A DNA stretch of 64,000 bases. Origin: DATEDA01 sp963744255. Lineage in GTDB: Bacteria > Pseudomonadota > Gammaproteobacteria > Burkholderiales > SG8-39. Position 1 is the stretch's first letter, and each line of letters opens with the position of its first letter. The stretch lies in assembly GCA_963744255.1 (NCBI GenBank), contig CAVUSZ010000001.1:96308-160307 (forward strand). The letters are read 5' to 3'. Shown piece after piece: positions 7,806-16,088 of this stretch. The notes under the pieces were generated by a model. That model was not told the origin of the DNA, ran no database searches, and saw only the letters and a list, made by a program, of their open reading frames with translations. The translations under genes and the position numbers were made by a program.

Positions 7806-9308
7806 ATGGAACTGATTGACAACCTGACACTCGGCTTCGGCGTCGCGCTCTCGCTGCAGAACCTCATGTGGTGCTTCCTCGGCGTGCTGCTCGGCACGCT
7901 GGTCGGGGTGCTGCCCGGCATCGGACCGGTGGCGACGATCGCGATGCTGCTGCCGGTCACGTTCACGCTGCCGCCGATCTCGGCGCTCATCATGCTCGCG
8001 GGGATCTACTATGGCGCGCAGTACGGCGGCTCGACGACGGCGATCCTGGTGAACCTGCCGGGCGAGTCCGCCTCCGTGGTGACCGCCCTCGACGGCTACC
8101 AGATGGCGCGCCAGGGCCGGGCGGGTCCTGCGCTCGGTATGTCGGCGCTCGGCTCCTTCTTCGCCGGCACCGTGGCGACCGTGGTCATCGCCCTGTTCGC
8201 GCCGCCGCTCGCCGAAGTGGCGCTGAAGTTCGGCCCGACCGAGTACTTCTCGCTGATGGTGCTCGGCCTGATCGCCGCGGTCGTGCTCGCGCACGGCTCG
8301 CTCATCAAGGCGATCGCGATGGTCATCCTCGGCCTCCTGCTCGGCCTGGTCGGCACCGACGTGAACTCGGGCGTCGCGCGGTACAGCTTCGGCATCTCGG
8401 AGCTCTCCGACGGCATCGGTTTCGTGACCGTGGCGATGGGGGTGTTCGGCATCGCCGAGATCATGTCGAACCTCCAGCACAAGGAGACCCGCGACATCTT
8501 CGTCGCGAAGATCGACCGGCTGCTGCCGAGCTGGGACGACATCAAGAAGTGCATCCCGTCGGTGCTGCGCGGCACGATCCTCGGATCGGCGCTCGGCATT
8601 CTCCCAGGGGGCGGGGCGCTGCTCGCCTCGTTCGCGGCGTACACGCTCGAGAAGAAGGTGGCGAAGGCGCCGAAGAACTTCGGCAAGGGCGACATCCGCG
8701 GCGTCGCGGCGCCGGAGTCGGCAAACAACGCCGGCGCGCAGACCTCGTTCATCCCGCTGCTCACCCTCGGCATTCCCTCGAACCCGGTGATGGCGCTGAT
8801 GATCGGCGCGATGATGATCCAGGGCATCGCGCCCGGGCCGCAGGTGATGACCGAGCGCCCGCAGCTCTTCTGGGGAATGATCGCCTCGATGTGGGTCGGG
8901 AACCTGATGCTGGTCGTCCTCAACCTGCCGCTGATCGGGATGTGGATCAAGCTGCTGACGGTGCCCTACCGCCTGCTGTACCCGGCGATCCTGACCTTCT
9001 GCTGCATCGGCGTGTACAGCGTCAACAACAGCTCGTTCGACATCTACATGATGGCGGTGTTCGCGGTGCTCGGTTACATCTGGGTGAAGCTCGAGTGCGA
9101 GCCCGCGCCGCTGATCCTCGGCTTCATTCTCGGGCCGATGATGGAGGAGAACCTGCGGCGGGCGATGCTGCTCTCGCGCGGCGACCCGACGGTGTTCCTG
9201 ACCAAGCCGATCTCGGCCGTGCTGCTCGGCATCTCGCTGCTCCTGCTCATCATCGTGCTGTCGCCGTCGATCAAGAAGAAGCGCGAGGAGGCGTTCCAGG
9301 AGGCCTGA
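7806..9308 (+). CDS. tctA: tripartite tricarboxylate transporter, large permease TctA
   Basis: 500 residues with about eleven to twelve transmembrane helices. The family signature GVLPGIGPVATIAMLLPVTF lies near residues 35-55, and a repeated GGSTTAILVNLPGE loop and the later GIPSNPVMALMIGAMMIQGI loop are the conserved internally repeated TctA motifs. It forms the translocation path with TctB and takes substrate from a periplasmic Bug/TctC receptor; the matching receptor gene is immediately downstream after a terminator hairpin. Exact substrate not readable. Confidence 0.95.
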   Translation: MELIDNLTLGFGVALSLQNLMWCFLGVLLGTLVGVLPGIGPVATIAMLLPVTFTLPPISALIMLAGIYYGAQYGGSTTAILVNLPGESASVVTALDGYQMARQGRAGPALGMSALGSFFAGTVATVVIALFAPPLAEVALKFGPTEYFSLMVLGLIAAVVLAHGSLIKAIAMVILGLLLGLVGTDVNSGVARYSFGISELSDGIGFVTVAMGVFGIAEIMSNLQHKETRDIFVAKIDRLLPSWDDIKKCIPSVLRGTILGSALGILPGGGALLASFAAYTLEKKVAKAPKNFGKGDIRGVAAPESANNAGAQTSFIPLLTLGIPSNPVMALMIGAMMIQGIAPGPQVMTERPQLFWGMIASMWVGNLMLVVLNLPLIGMWIKLLTVPYRLLYPAILTFCCIGVYSVNNSSFDIYMMAVFAVLGYIWVKLECEPAPLILGFILGPMMEENLRRAMLLSRGDPTVFLTKPISAVLLGISLLLLIIVLSPSIKKKREEAFQEA

Positions 9309-9340
9309 GGACGCCTACGCGCGAGAACGCGGCGCACGCG

Positions 9341-9380
9341 AGAGGACGCAAGAGAGATTCTTGCGTCCTCTTTGCTTTTT
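9341..9380 (+). terminator. intrinsic terminator between tctA and the bug gene
   Basis: Perfect 12-bp stem AGAGGACGCAAG (9341-9352) with CTTGCGTCCTCT (9360-9371), seven-base loop, then a T-rich tail TTGCTTTTT. Its position would allow the receptor gene to be expressed at a different level from the membrane subunits. Confidence 0.85.
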
Positions 9381-9393
9381 GCCCGGAGGATCG

Positions 9394-10362
9394 ATGAAGC
9401 GATTGCTGTTGGCGTTGGCGGTGGCGTGCGCGGCGGTCGCGCCGGCGGGTATGGCGCAGACCTACCCGTCGAAGCCGATCCGGTTCGTCGTGCCGTTCCC
9501 GCCCGGCGGGCCGCTCGACGTCATGGCCCGCGGCGTCGGGCAGAAGCTGCAGGAGACCTGGGGCCAGCCGGTCGTGGTCGATAACCGGCCGGGCGCGGGC
9601 GGCGGCATCGGCGCGGATCTCGTCGCCAAGTCGCCGGGCGACGGTTACACGCTGCTGATGGGCGCGGTGAGCACGCACGCGATCAACCCGAGCCTGTACG
9701 CGAAGATCCCCTATGATGCGCAGAAGGATTTCGTTCCGGTGGCGCTGGTTGCGCAGGTGCCGAACATCCTGGTCATCAACCCGTCGGTGCCGGTGCAATC
9801 GGTGCAGGAGCTGATCGGTTACGCGCGTGCGAAGCCCGGCTCGCTCTCGTTCGGTTCCGGCTCGACCGGCTCGACGGGGCATCTCGCCGGCGAGCTGTTC
9901 AAGACGATGGCCGGCGTGGACATGGTGCATATCCCGTACAAGGGCGGCGCCCCGGCGATGCAGGATCTCCTCGCCGGCCAGACGCAGCTCATGTTCGACA
10001 ACCTCGCGAACGCCCTGCCGCAGGTGAAGGCGGGGAAGCTCCGCGCGCTCGCGGTGACCACGCTGAAGCGCGCGCCGGCGGTGCCCGATCTGCCGACGAT
10101 CGCGGAGGCGGGTTTGCCCGGGTTCGATCTCACCACCTGGTTCGGCGTCTTCGTGCCGGCCGGCACGCCGCCCGAGACGGTGGCGAAGCTGAACGCGGAG
10201 ATCGTCAAAGCGCTCGCGTCGAGGGACCTCGGCGAGCGCCTCGCGGCGATGGGCACCGTTGCGCCCGAGAGCAACACGCCGGAGCGCTTCGCGGCGTTCG
10301 TGCGCGCGGAAGCCGCGAAGTACGCGAAGGTCGTCAAGGACTCGGGCGCGCGAGTCGACTGA
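9394..10362 (+). CDS. tripartite tricarboxylate transporter receptor (Bug/TctC family)
   Basis: 322 residues. Signal peptide residues 1-22 (ends GMAQTYPSKPI, the classical Bug mature start). The fold-defining segments are PIRFVVPFPPGGPLDVMARG, NRPGAGGGIGADLVAKSPGDGYTLLMG, HIPYKGGAPAMQDLLAGQ and GFDLTTWFGVFVPAGTP. These periplasmic receptors bind carboxylates through bridging waters near the PGG and GAGG loops. GGAGG just upstream supports the ATG at 9394. Bug proteins are greatly expanded in Burkholderiales; adjacency suggests it serves TctA/TctB here. Confidence 0.93.
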   Translation: MKRLLLALAVACAAVAPAGMAQTYPSKPIRFVVPFPPGGPLDVMARGVGQKLQETWGQPVVVDNRPGAGGGIGADLVAKSPGDGYTLLMGAVSTHAINPSLYAKIPYDAQKDFVPVALVAQVPNILVINPSVPVQSVQELIGYARAKPGSLSFGSGSTGSTGHLAGELFKTMAGVDMVHIPYKGGAPAMQDLLAGQTQLMFDNLANALPQVKAGKLRALAVTTLKRAPAVPDLPTIAEAGLPGFDLTTWFGVFVPAGTPPETVAKLNAEIVKALASRDLGERLAAMGTVAPESNTPERFAAFVRAEAAKYAKVVKDSGARVD

Positions 10363-10391
10363 GCGGGGCGGGGCGCGCTACCATCCGCGCC

Positions 10392-11150
10392 ATGCCCGCA
10401 CCGCAGCGGCCGGCGGATGATCCCGTCCACGCGCCGCACCCGATTCTGCCGGCGTACTACGCGACCCCCGAGGGCCGGCGCGGCTTCATCGCGCGCGCGT
10501 TCGACGCCGCCGCGCGCGACTACGACCGCGTCGACCGCGTGCTCGCACTCGGCTCGGGCGCGTGGTACCGGCGCCAGGCGCTCGCCCGCGCGGGGCTCGC
10601 GCCGGGTATGCGCGTGCTCGACGTCGCTTCCGGCACCGGGCTCGTCGCCCGGGAAGCGGCGCGGCTCCTCGGCGATGCCCGCGGGATCGTCGGCATCGAC
10701 CCGAGCGCGGGCATGATCGCGGCGTGCGCGCCGGGCGGGTTCGAGCTCGTGCGCGGCCGCGCCGAGGCGCTGCCGTTCGCCGACGGCACGTTCGACTTCC
10801 TCGCGCTCGGTTTCGCGCTGCGCCACGTCGATGACATGGCGGCAACCTTCGGCGAGTTCCGCCGCGTACTCAAGCGCGGCGGCCGGCTCCTCGTGCTCGA
10901 GATCACGCGACCCGAAAGCAGCCTCGCCGCGGCCCTCGTCAAGGCCTACATGCGCGCCGTCGTGCCATCGCTGTCACGGCTGTTTTCGCGCGATCCGGAC
11001 ACGCCGCGGCTCTACCGCTATTACTGGGACACGATCGAGTCGTGCGCGCCCCCCGCCCGGGTGCTCGCGACGCTCGCAGCGGCGGGGTTTTGCGGCGCCG
11101 AGCGGTTCGTGCAGCTCGGCATCTTCTCCGAATACCGGGCGCGCGCGTGA
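10392..11150 (+). CDS. UbiE/COQ5-like SAM-dependent methyltransferase
   Basis: 252 residues. Class I methyltransferase fold with motif I VLDVASGTGLVAREAARL (about residues 75-92), GIDPSAGMI, then GRAEALPFADGTFDFLALGFALRHVDD and FRRVLKRGGRLLVLEITRPES. The R(Y/L)YRYYWDTIE segment near residue 210 is like the C-terminal part of menaquinone/ubiquinone methyltransferases. The usual E. coli UbiE neighbours are absent, so it may be a divergent UbiE or methylate another quinone-like or lipid substrate. No clear ribosome-binding site at the chosen ATG. Tail to tail with the KDG kinase gene, ten bases apart. Confidence 0.75.
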   Translation: MPAPQRPADDPVHAPHPILPAYYATPEGRRGFIARAFDAAARDYDRVDRVLALGSGAWYRRQALARAGLAPGMRVLDVASGTGLVAREAARLLGDARGIVGIDPSAGMIAACAPGGFELVRGRAEALPFADGTFDFLALGFALRHVDDMAATFGEFRRVLKRGGRLLVLEITRPESSLAAALVKAYMRAVVPSLSRLFSRDPDTPRLYRYYWDTIESCAPPARVLATLAAAGFCGAERFVQLGIFSEYRARA

Positions 11151-11160
11151 CCCTCGACGG

Positions 11161-12087
11161 TTAGCGTTCGAGGACGGCCCGGACCTGCTCGGGTCGCGGC
11201 AGCGGTGCGACGGCGCCGAAGCCGGTCGTCGAGAGCGCCGCCGCGACGTTCGCCCAGCGCACGGCGGCGGCGGGCGCATCGCCCGCTGCAAGGCGGGCCA
11301 GGAAATTTCCGGCGAAGCAGTCGCCCGCACCGGTCGCGTCCAGCGCCTGCACCGCGTGCGGGGCCACGTGCAGACGCTCGCGCCCGTCATCGAGCAGCGC
11401 GCCCTGGCGGCCGAGCTTGAGCACGATGCGGCGCGCGCCGGCCGCGCGCGACCAGTCGAGGATTGCCTCCGGCGCGGCCAGCCCGGTGAGCGTCTGCATG
11501 TCGTCGAGGCTGGGCAGGAACCAGTCGGCGGACGCGAGCGTGTCGCGCAGAATCGCCCGCGCCCGCTCGCGCGGCCACAGGCGAAGCCGCAGGTTGGAGT
11601 CGTAGCAGACCTGCGTGCCGGCGGCGCGCGCGCGGTCGATCGCAGCGTAGACGGTATCGCAGGCGTTGACGCTGATCGCCTGGCTGATCGCCGAGATGTG
11701 CAGGAAGCGGGCGCGCTCGATCAGCCCGTGCGCGAGATCGTCCGGCTGCATGCGGCTCGCCGCCGAGCCGGCCCGCAGGTAGCTGAAAACATGGCCGTCG
11801 GGACCGTGGGTGACGAAATACACCGCCGTGTGCGCCGCCGGGTCGGTCAGGACGCCGGTGTCGTCGACGCCTTCGGCCCGCCACAGCGCCCGCAGCTGCG
11901 CCCCGAACGCGTCGTCGCCGATGCGCGTGAGATACGCGCAGCGCGCGCCCTGCCGGGCGGCAGCGATCATCGCGTTCGAGGTGTCGCCGCCGTAGCCCTG
12001 CAGGAAGGCGGGTTCGCCGGCCGCGGTCTGGTTGAACTCCACCAGCGGCTCGCCGAGCGCGACGATGTCGTAGTGAGGCTGGCTCAT
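11161..12087 (-). CDS. kdgK: PfkB-family sugar kinase, probable 2-keto-3-deoxygluconate kinase
   Basis: 308 residues. Ribokinase/PfkB fold: N-terminal VALGEPLVEFNQ, the GGDTSNAMIAAARQGA substrate-binding motif, and C-terminal DATGAGDCFAGNFLARL with the catalytic Asp of the GAGD motif. The combination GEPLVEF plus GGDTSN is typical of KDG kinases, which phosphorylate 2-keto-3-deoxygluconate to KDPG. KDPG aldolase (eda) is encoded in the same region, so the product has an obvious fate. Start chosen at MSQPHYDIV because the family begins there; the frame is open 44 codons further upstream. It lies downstream of the AraC-type gene on the same strand. Confidence 0.8.
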   Translation of the reverse strand: MSQPHYDIVALGEPLVEFNQTAAGEPAFLQGYGGDTSNAMIAAARQGARCAYLTRIGDDAFGAQLRALWRAEGVDDTGVLTDPAAHTAVYFVTHGPDGHVFSYLRAGSAASRMQPDDLAHGLIERARFLHISAISQAISVNACDTVYAAIDRARAAGTQVCYDSNLRLRLWPRERARAILRDTLASADWFLPSLDDMQTLTGLAAPEAILDWSRAAGARRIVLKLGRQGALLDDGRERLHVAPHAVQALDATGAGDCFAGNFLARLAAGDAPAAAVRWANVAAALSTTGFGAVAPLPRPEQVRAVLER

Positions 12088-12235
12088 CAGGTGTCGCTCA
12101 GCTTGCCAGGTTCCGCGCGTGCGCGCTCGTCGGCGCACCACCCCGGCGGCGCGAGCAAGCGCCCGCAGTCCGCGCGGCGCGATGTCGTCGAGCCGCGCCT
12201 GACCATCGGGCACTGCCAAACAACACGTGCCCGAA

Positions 12236-13162
12236 TCAGCGCGAGACTACTACTTTCCGGATGCCTCGTGCCGGATCCTGCACGCCGTTCCGTGCGAGGG
12301 GGCCGCCGTTCTTCGCTCCGTTCGGGGCAAGGTCGAACTGATAGCGTCCCGGCGTGACACCGACGAGCTCGTGGAAGCAGCGCGTGAGGTGGCTCTGGTC
12401 GAAGAAGCCGGTGCGCAGGGCCACCTCGGCGATCTCCAGGCCGTCGCGAAGCAGGCTCTTGGCGTGGAGCACCCGCAGCAGCAGCTGGTAGCGATGGGGC
12501 GTCACGCCCACCCGTGCGGCGAACAGCCGCAGGAAGTGGAACTTGCTCAGCCCCGCCGCAGCCGCGAGATCGTCCAGACCGATGTCTTGCGTGTAGTGGG
12601 CCCGCAGGTGGGCGAGCGCGCTGTCGACCGACTGCGCGCGCTGGATCGGGCGGTCGGCCGATGCGATCTCCACCCGCGTGGCCCAGGACACCAGGTCGCT
12701 GACCGCCCGTCCAAGCATCGGCTGTGCGTCCGGTCCCGGTGTGCCATTGGCGAGCGCGCGGTGCGCTGCGATCACGGTGGATGAGAGCTCCGGATCGGCG
12801 GGGATGGACCCGTGCGCGGCCCGGAGCGCGGTCACCGACGGGGCCGACTCCTTCAGGCGCTCGAGGAGCGCAGGGCGGATACGCAAGGCGAAGAACGAAA
12901 AACCGTCGTCCCCGTCCGCCGCGACGGCGTGGAGCTGCCATGGCGGTATCACGGTGAGCCAGCCTGCGGCTGCGGAATGCTGCGATTCGCCGAGCTGAAT
13001 TCGGGCGACGCCCCGCGTAATCAGCCGGATCTCCACGTCGGGGTGAAACTGGATCCGCCCCGGGCCGGTAACGCCCTCGCCGATCGACACCTCGGCGTCC
13101 TGCCACGCGGGCACCTGGAAGTAACGGATCCTGTTGTTTTCGTTGTTATATCGATTGGTCAT
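12236..13162 (-). CDS. AraC-family transcriptional regulator
   Basis: 308 residues. An N-terminal cupin-like sensing domain (FHPDVEIRLITRGVARIQLG, then VIPPWQLHAV) is followed by two helix-turn-helix motifs in the C-terminal third: LDDLAAAAGLSKFHFLRLFAARVGVTP and IAEVALRTGFFDQSHLTRCFHELVGVTPGRYQ. The second is the hallmark AraC signature. The ATG at 13162 (MTNRYNNEN) avoids an upstream extension without similarity. It is divergent from a LysR-type gene 101 bases away and upstream of kdgK on the same strand, so local control of sugar-acid genes is likely but the ligand is unknown. Confidence 0.88.
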   Translation of the reverse strand: MTNRYNNENNRIRYFQVPAWQDAEVSIGEGVTGPGRIQFHPDVEIRLITRGVARIQLGESQHSAAAGWLTVIPPWQLHAVAADGDDGFSFFALRIRPALLERLKESAPSVTALRAAHGSIPADPELSSTVIAAHRALANGTPGPDAQPMLGRAVSDLVSWATRVEIASADRPIQRAQSVDSALAHLRAHYTQDIGLDDLAAAAGLSKFHFLRLFAARVGVTPHRYQLLLRVLHAKSLLRDGLEIAEVALRTGFFDQSHLTRCFHELVGVTPGRYQFDLAPNGAKNGGPLARNGVQDPARGIRKVVVSR

Positions 13163-13263
13163 ACGGATTATTCTAGGGAAGCGACGTATGCAAAACAAAT
13201 GAATGTTTCGGAGGAACGTATTCCGTTTTAATATAGCAATTCGCAGCCGTCCGGGCGTGCGCC
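13163..13263. promoter_or_regulatory. AT-rich divergent promoter region between araC-type and lysR-type genes
   Basis: Much richer in A+T than its surroundings. Two candidate operator-like elements are visible: the inverted repeat AAACA-N6-TGTTT at 13193-13208, and GGAA-N4-TTCC at 13213-13224. LysR proteins often bind interrupted palindromes in such divergent regions; which regulator binds which element is unknown. Confidence 0.45.
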
Positions 13264-14253
13264 ATGCCGGTCACTCAATCGACGCTGATCCGGTCGCGTC
13301 TCAAGATGCGGCAGATCGTTCTGCTGGTCCACCTCGACGAGCAGCGGTCGGTGTTGCGGGCTGCCGAAGCGGCCGGCATCACGCAGCCGGCCGCATCCAA
13401 GCTGCTGAGGGGGCTCGAGGAGGCGCTCGGCGTGATGCTGTTCGAGCGGCACGCGCGCGGTGTCGAGCCGACTTGGTACGGCGAGATCCTGGTGCGGCAT
13501 GCGCGCGCGGCGCTGGCCGAGTTCAGCCGTGCGTACGACGAGATCGAAGCGCTCCGATCGGGACTTGCCGGCAAGGCCTCGATCGGCACGGTCGTCACCC
13601 CGGGGACCGGCCTGGTTCCCGCGGCAGTCGCGCTGCTCAAGCAGCGGCATCCCCGGATCCTCGTGGCCATCGACCTGGACCACAGCGAGGCGTTGATCGC
13701 TCGCCTCGTGTCGGGCGAGCTCGACATGGCGGTGGCTCGGGTACGCGATGCGCAGGGAGCAGGCGACCTCGATTTCGAGCCGTTGGGGGACGAGCCGCAG
13801 AGCGTGATCGCGCGGGCCGACCATCCGCTCGCCCGCCGACGCGGTCTCGGGGTCAAGGACCTGGCCCAGCAGGCGTGGGTCCTGCCGCCGGCCGGGAGCG
13901 CGTTGCGCGAGGAGCTCGACGCGATGTTCATCGAGCAGGGCCTCGACCCGCCGAAGAACGTCGTCGAGGCCTCCTCGCTGCTCGTCGTCATGAGCCTGTT
14001 GTCGTCGACCGACATGGTGGTCTCGCTCCCGAAGGAGGCAGTGCGTCCTTACTGCGAGGCGGGCGTTCTGACCGTCCTGCCGGTCACCCTCGATGTCCGG
14101 ATGGAATCGTTCGGCATCATCACGCGGCGGGGACGCGGGCTCTCACCCGGCGCGGAAGCGCTGCTGGCGGTGCTCCGCGAGACTGCGATACGCCTTTACG
14201 CCAGCCGGCCGCCGCGCTCGAACCGGCCCCGGGCGCGAACCGGCGCCCGCTAG
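13264..14253 (+). CDS. LysR-family transcriptional regulator (GbpR-like)
   Basis: 329 residues. N-terminal winged helix-turn-helix at about 15-75 (LVHLDEQRSVLRAAEAAGIT, then QPAASKLLRGLEEALGVMLF, then ERHARGVEPTWYGEI) followed by a periplasmic-binding-protein-like effector domain (GTGLVPAAVALLKQRHPRI; SGELDMAVARV). The N-terminal wording matches the sugar-responsive GbpR subgroup of LysR regulators, which would suit the sugar-acid genes downstream (gapN, pyk, eno, edd, eda). That link is inference. No strong ribosome-binding site precedes the ATG. Confidence 0.88.
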   Translation: MPVTQSTLIRSRLKMRQIVLLVHLDEQRSVLRAAEAAGITQPAASKLLRGLEEALGVMLFERHARGVEPTWYGEILVRHARAALAEFSRAYDEIEALRSGLAGKASIGTVVTPGTGLVPAAVALLKQRHPRILVAIDLDHSEALIARLVSGELDMAVARVRDAQGAGDLDFEPLGDEPQSVIARADHPLARRRGLGVKDLAQQAWVLPPAGSALREELDAMFIEQGLDPPKNVVEASSLLVVMSLLSSTDMVVSLPKEAVRPYCEAGVLTVLPVTLDVRMESFGIITRRGRGLSPGAEALLAVLRETAIRLYASRPPRSNRPRARTGAR

Positions 14254-14276
14254 GCGCGCGCAACTTTCTCCAAGAC

Positions 14277-14290
14277 ACGCCGCGCGGCGT
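14277..14290. terminator. short GC-rich palindrome after the lysR-type gene
   Basis: Perfect palindrome ACGCCG-CG-CGGCGT. No T tract, so termination is only a possibility; an operator upstream of gapN is an alternative. Confidence 0.25.
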
Positions 14291-14428
14291 CTCCGAACAA
14301 TAGCCCGTTCCGTGGGGGAGCGCTGTTCCAGGTCGACCGTCCGGTCGGCGGCGGCCTCGTTCGCGTATCTGCGGGAACCCGCGGGCGGCCTCGTTGGTTG
14401 CCGGGCATTGCGTGTTGGAGAATGCGAG

Positions 14429-16057
14429 ATGATCGACGCCGGCTCTCTGCGCCAGCTCTTTCCCCGGGAAGGCGACATTCCCGAGGAGCACCGGCTCCCT
14501 GCGGCCATCCGGCAACGGACCTACCTGGTGAACGGCGTGCTGAAAACGTGGGACGGGAAATCCCAGCCCGTGTTCTCCCCGGTCTGCCTGCGGAACGCCA
14601 AGGGCGAGGCGCAACCGATCGAGATCGGCAGCTATCCGCTCATCGGCGAGCCGGAGAGCGACGAAGCACTCGAGGCCGCGGTGGCCGCGTATGCAAACGG
14701 CCGCGGCGAATGGCCCACGATGTCGGTCGGCGAGCGGATCGCGTGCATCGAAGACTTCACCAAGAAGATGGTCGGGCAGAAGCGCCAGGTCGTCGAGCTC
14801 ATCATGTGGGAGATCGGCAAGAGCTTCGCCGACTCGGAGAAGGAGTTCGACCGGACGGTCGAGTACATCAAGGCGACGATTCACGCGCTGAAGGAGCTCG
14901 ACAACGGCAACTCGCGCTTCGTCGTCGTCGAGGGCACGATCGGGCAGATCCGCCGCACGCCCCTCGGCGTGGTGCTCTGCATGGGGCCGTTCAACTACCC
15001 GCTGAACGAGACGTTCGCGACGTTCATTCCGGCGCTCATCATGGGCAACACGATCGTGTTCAAGCCGCCCACGTACGGCACGCTGCTCTTCTACCCGTTG
15101 CTCGAAGCGTTCCGCAGCTCCTTCCCGAAGGGCGTCGTCAACACGGTCTACGCGCGCGGCTCGGTGGTCGTCCCGCGCATGCTCGGATCGGGCAAGGTGA
15201 ACGTGCTCGCGCTGATCGGGTCGAGCAAGGTCGCCGACCACCTGAAGAAGCAGCACCCCAAGTCGCACCGGCTGCGCGCGATTCTCGGACTGGATGCGAA
15301 GAACGCCGCGATCGTCCTGCCGGACGCCGACATCGCGCTGGCGGTCAAGGAATCCCTGCTCGGTGCGCTGTCCTTCAACGGGCAGCGCTGCACGGCGCTC
15401 AAGATGCTCCTCGTGCACCAGTCCATCGTCGAGCCGTTCCTCGCCCGCTTCAGCGAGGCGCTCGGCAAGCTGAAGGTGGGCATGCCCTGGGAGAAGGGCG
15501 TGAACATCACCCCGCTGCCCGCACCCGGAAAAACGGCCTATCTGACCGACCTGGTGGAAGACGCCAAGGCGAAGGGCGCCCGCGTCGTGAACGAGGGCGG
15601 CGGCACCGTCGCCGACACCCTGTTCTATCCGGCGGTGGTGTTTCCCGTGCGGGAGGGCATGCGGCTCTATCGCGAAGAACAGTTCGGCCCGGTCATCCCG
15701 GTCATGCCGTTCGAGGACATCGAGACCGCGCTCGACTACGTCGTCACGTCCGATCACGGGCAGCAGGTGAGCATCTTCGGGACCGACCCCGGCGAGATCG
15801 GTCGGCTGGTCGACCCGCTCGTGAACCAGGTCTGTCGCGTCAACATCAACGCGCAGTGCCAGCGGGGTCCGGACGTCTTTCCGTTCGCCGGACGCAAGGA
15901 TTCCGCGGAGGGCACGCTCTCGGTCACCGACGCGCTGCGGGCGTTCTCGATCCGCTCGATGGTCGCCACGAAGCAGACCGAGGACAGCACCAGGCTGCTC
16001 GACTCGATCGTGACGAACCACAAGTCGAAGTTCCTGAACACCCGATTCATCTTCTGA
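14429..16057 (+). CDS. gapN: non-phosphorylating NADP-dependent glyceraldehyde-3-phosphate dehydrogenase
   Basis: 542 residues, aldehyde dehydrogenase superfamily. Oxidises glyceraldehyde-3-phosphate directly to 3-phosphoglycerate with NADP, bypassing phosphoglycerate kinase and its ATP. Visible features: RRTPLGVVLCMGPFNYPLNE (Rossmann entry), FKPPTYG, IGSSKVADHL, and the catalytic cysteine C321 in FNGQRCTALK. The position of the usual ELGGK glutamate reads LGLDAKN. C-terminal PFAGRKDSAEGTLSV is a GapN-like substrate segment. GGAG at 14417-14420 supports the ATG. It is followed by pyk, eno, edd, eda and gpmA, an arrangement that fits an Entner-Doudoroff lower route. Confidence 0.88.
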   Translation: MIDAGSLRQLFPREGDIPEEHRLPAAIRQRTYLVNGVLKTWDGKSQPVFSPVCLRNAKGEAQPIEIGSYPLIGEPESDEALEAAVAAYANGRGEWPTMSVGERIACIEDFTKKMVGQKRQVVELIMWEIGKSFADSEKEFDRTVEYIKATIHALKELDNGNSRFVVVEGTIGQIRRTPLGVVLCMGPFNYPLNETFATFIPALIMGNTIVFKPPTYGTLLFYPLLEAFRSSFPKGVVNTVYARGSVVVPRMLGSGKVNVLALIGSSKVADHLKKQHPKSHRLRAILGLDAKNAAIVLPDADIALAVKESLLGALSFNGQRCTALKMLLVHQSIVEPFLARFSEALGKLKVGMPWEKGVNITPLPAPGKTAYLTDLVEDAKAKGARVVNEGGGTVADTLFYPAVVFPVREGMRLYREEQFGPVIPVMPFEDIETALDYVVTSDHGQQVSIFGTDPGEIGRLVDPLVNQVCRVNINAQCQRGPDVFPFAGRKDSAEGTLSVTDALRAFSIRSMVATKQTEDSTRLLDSIVTNHKSKFLNTRFIF

Positions 16058-16088
16058 CCGGCCCGCGAGGGGCGGAGGAGGAGGAGCG

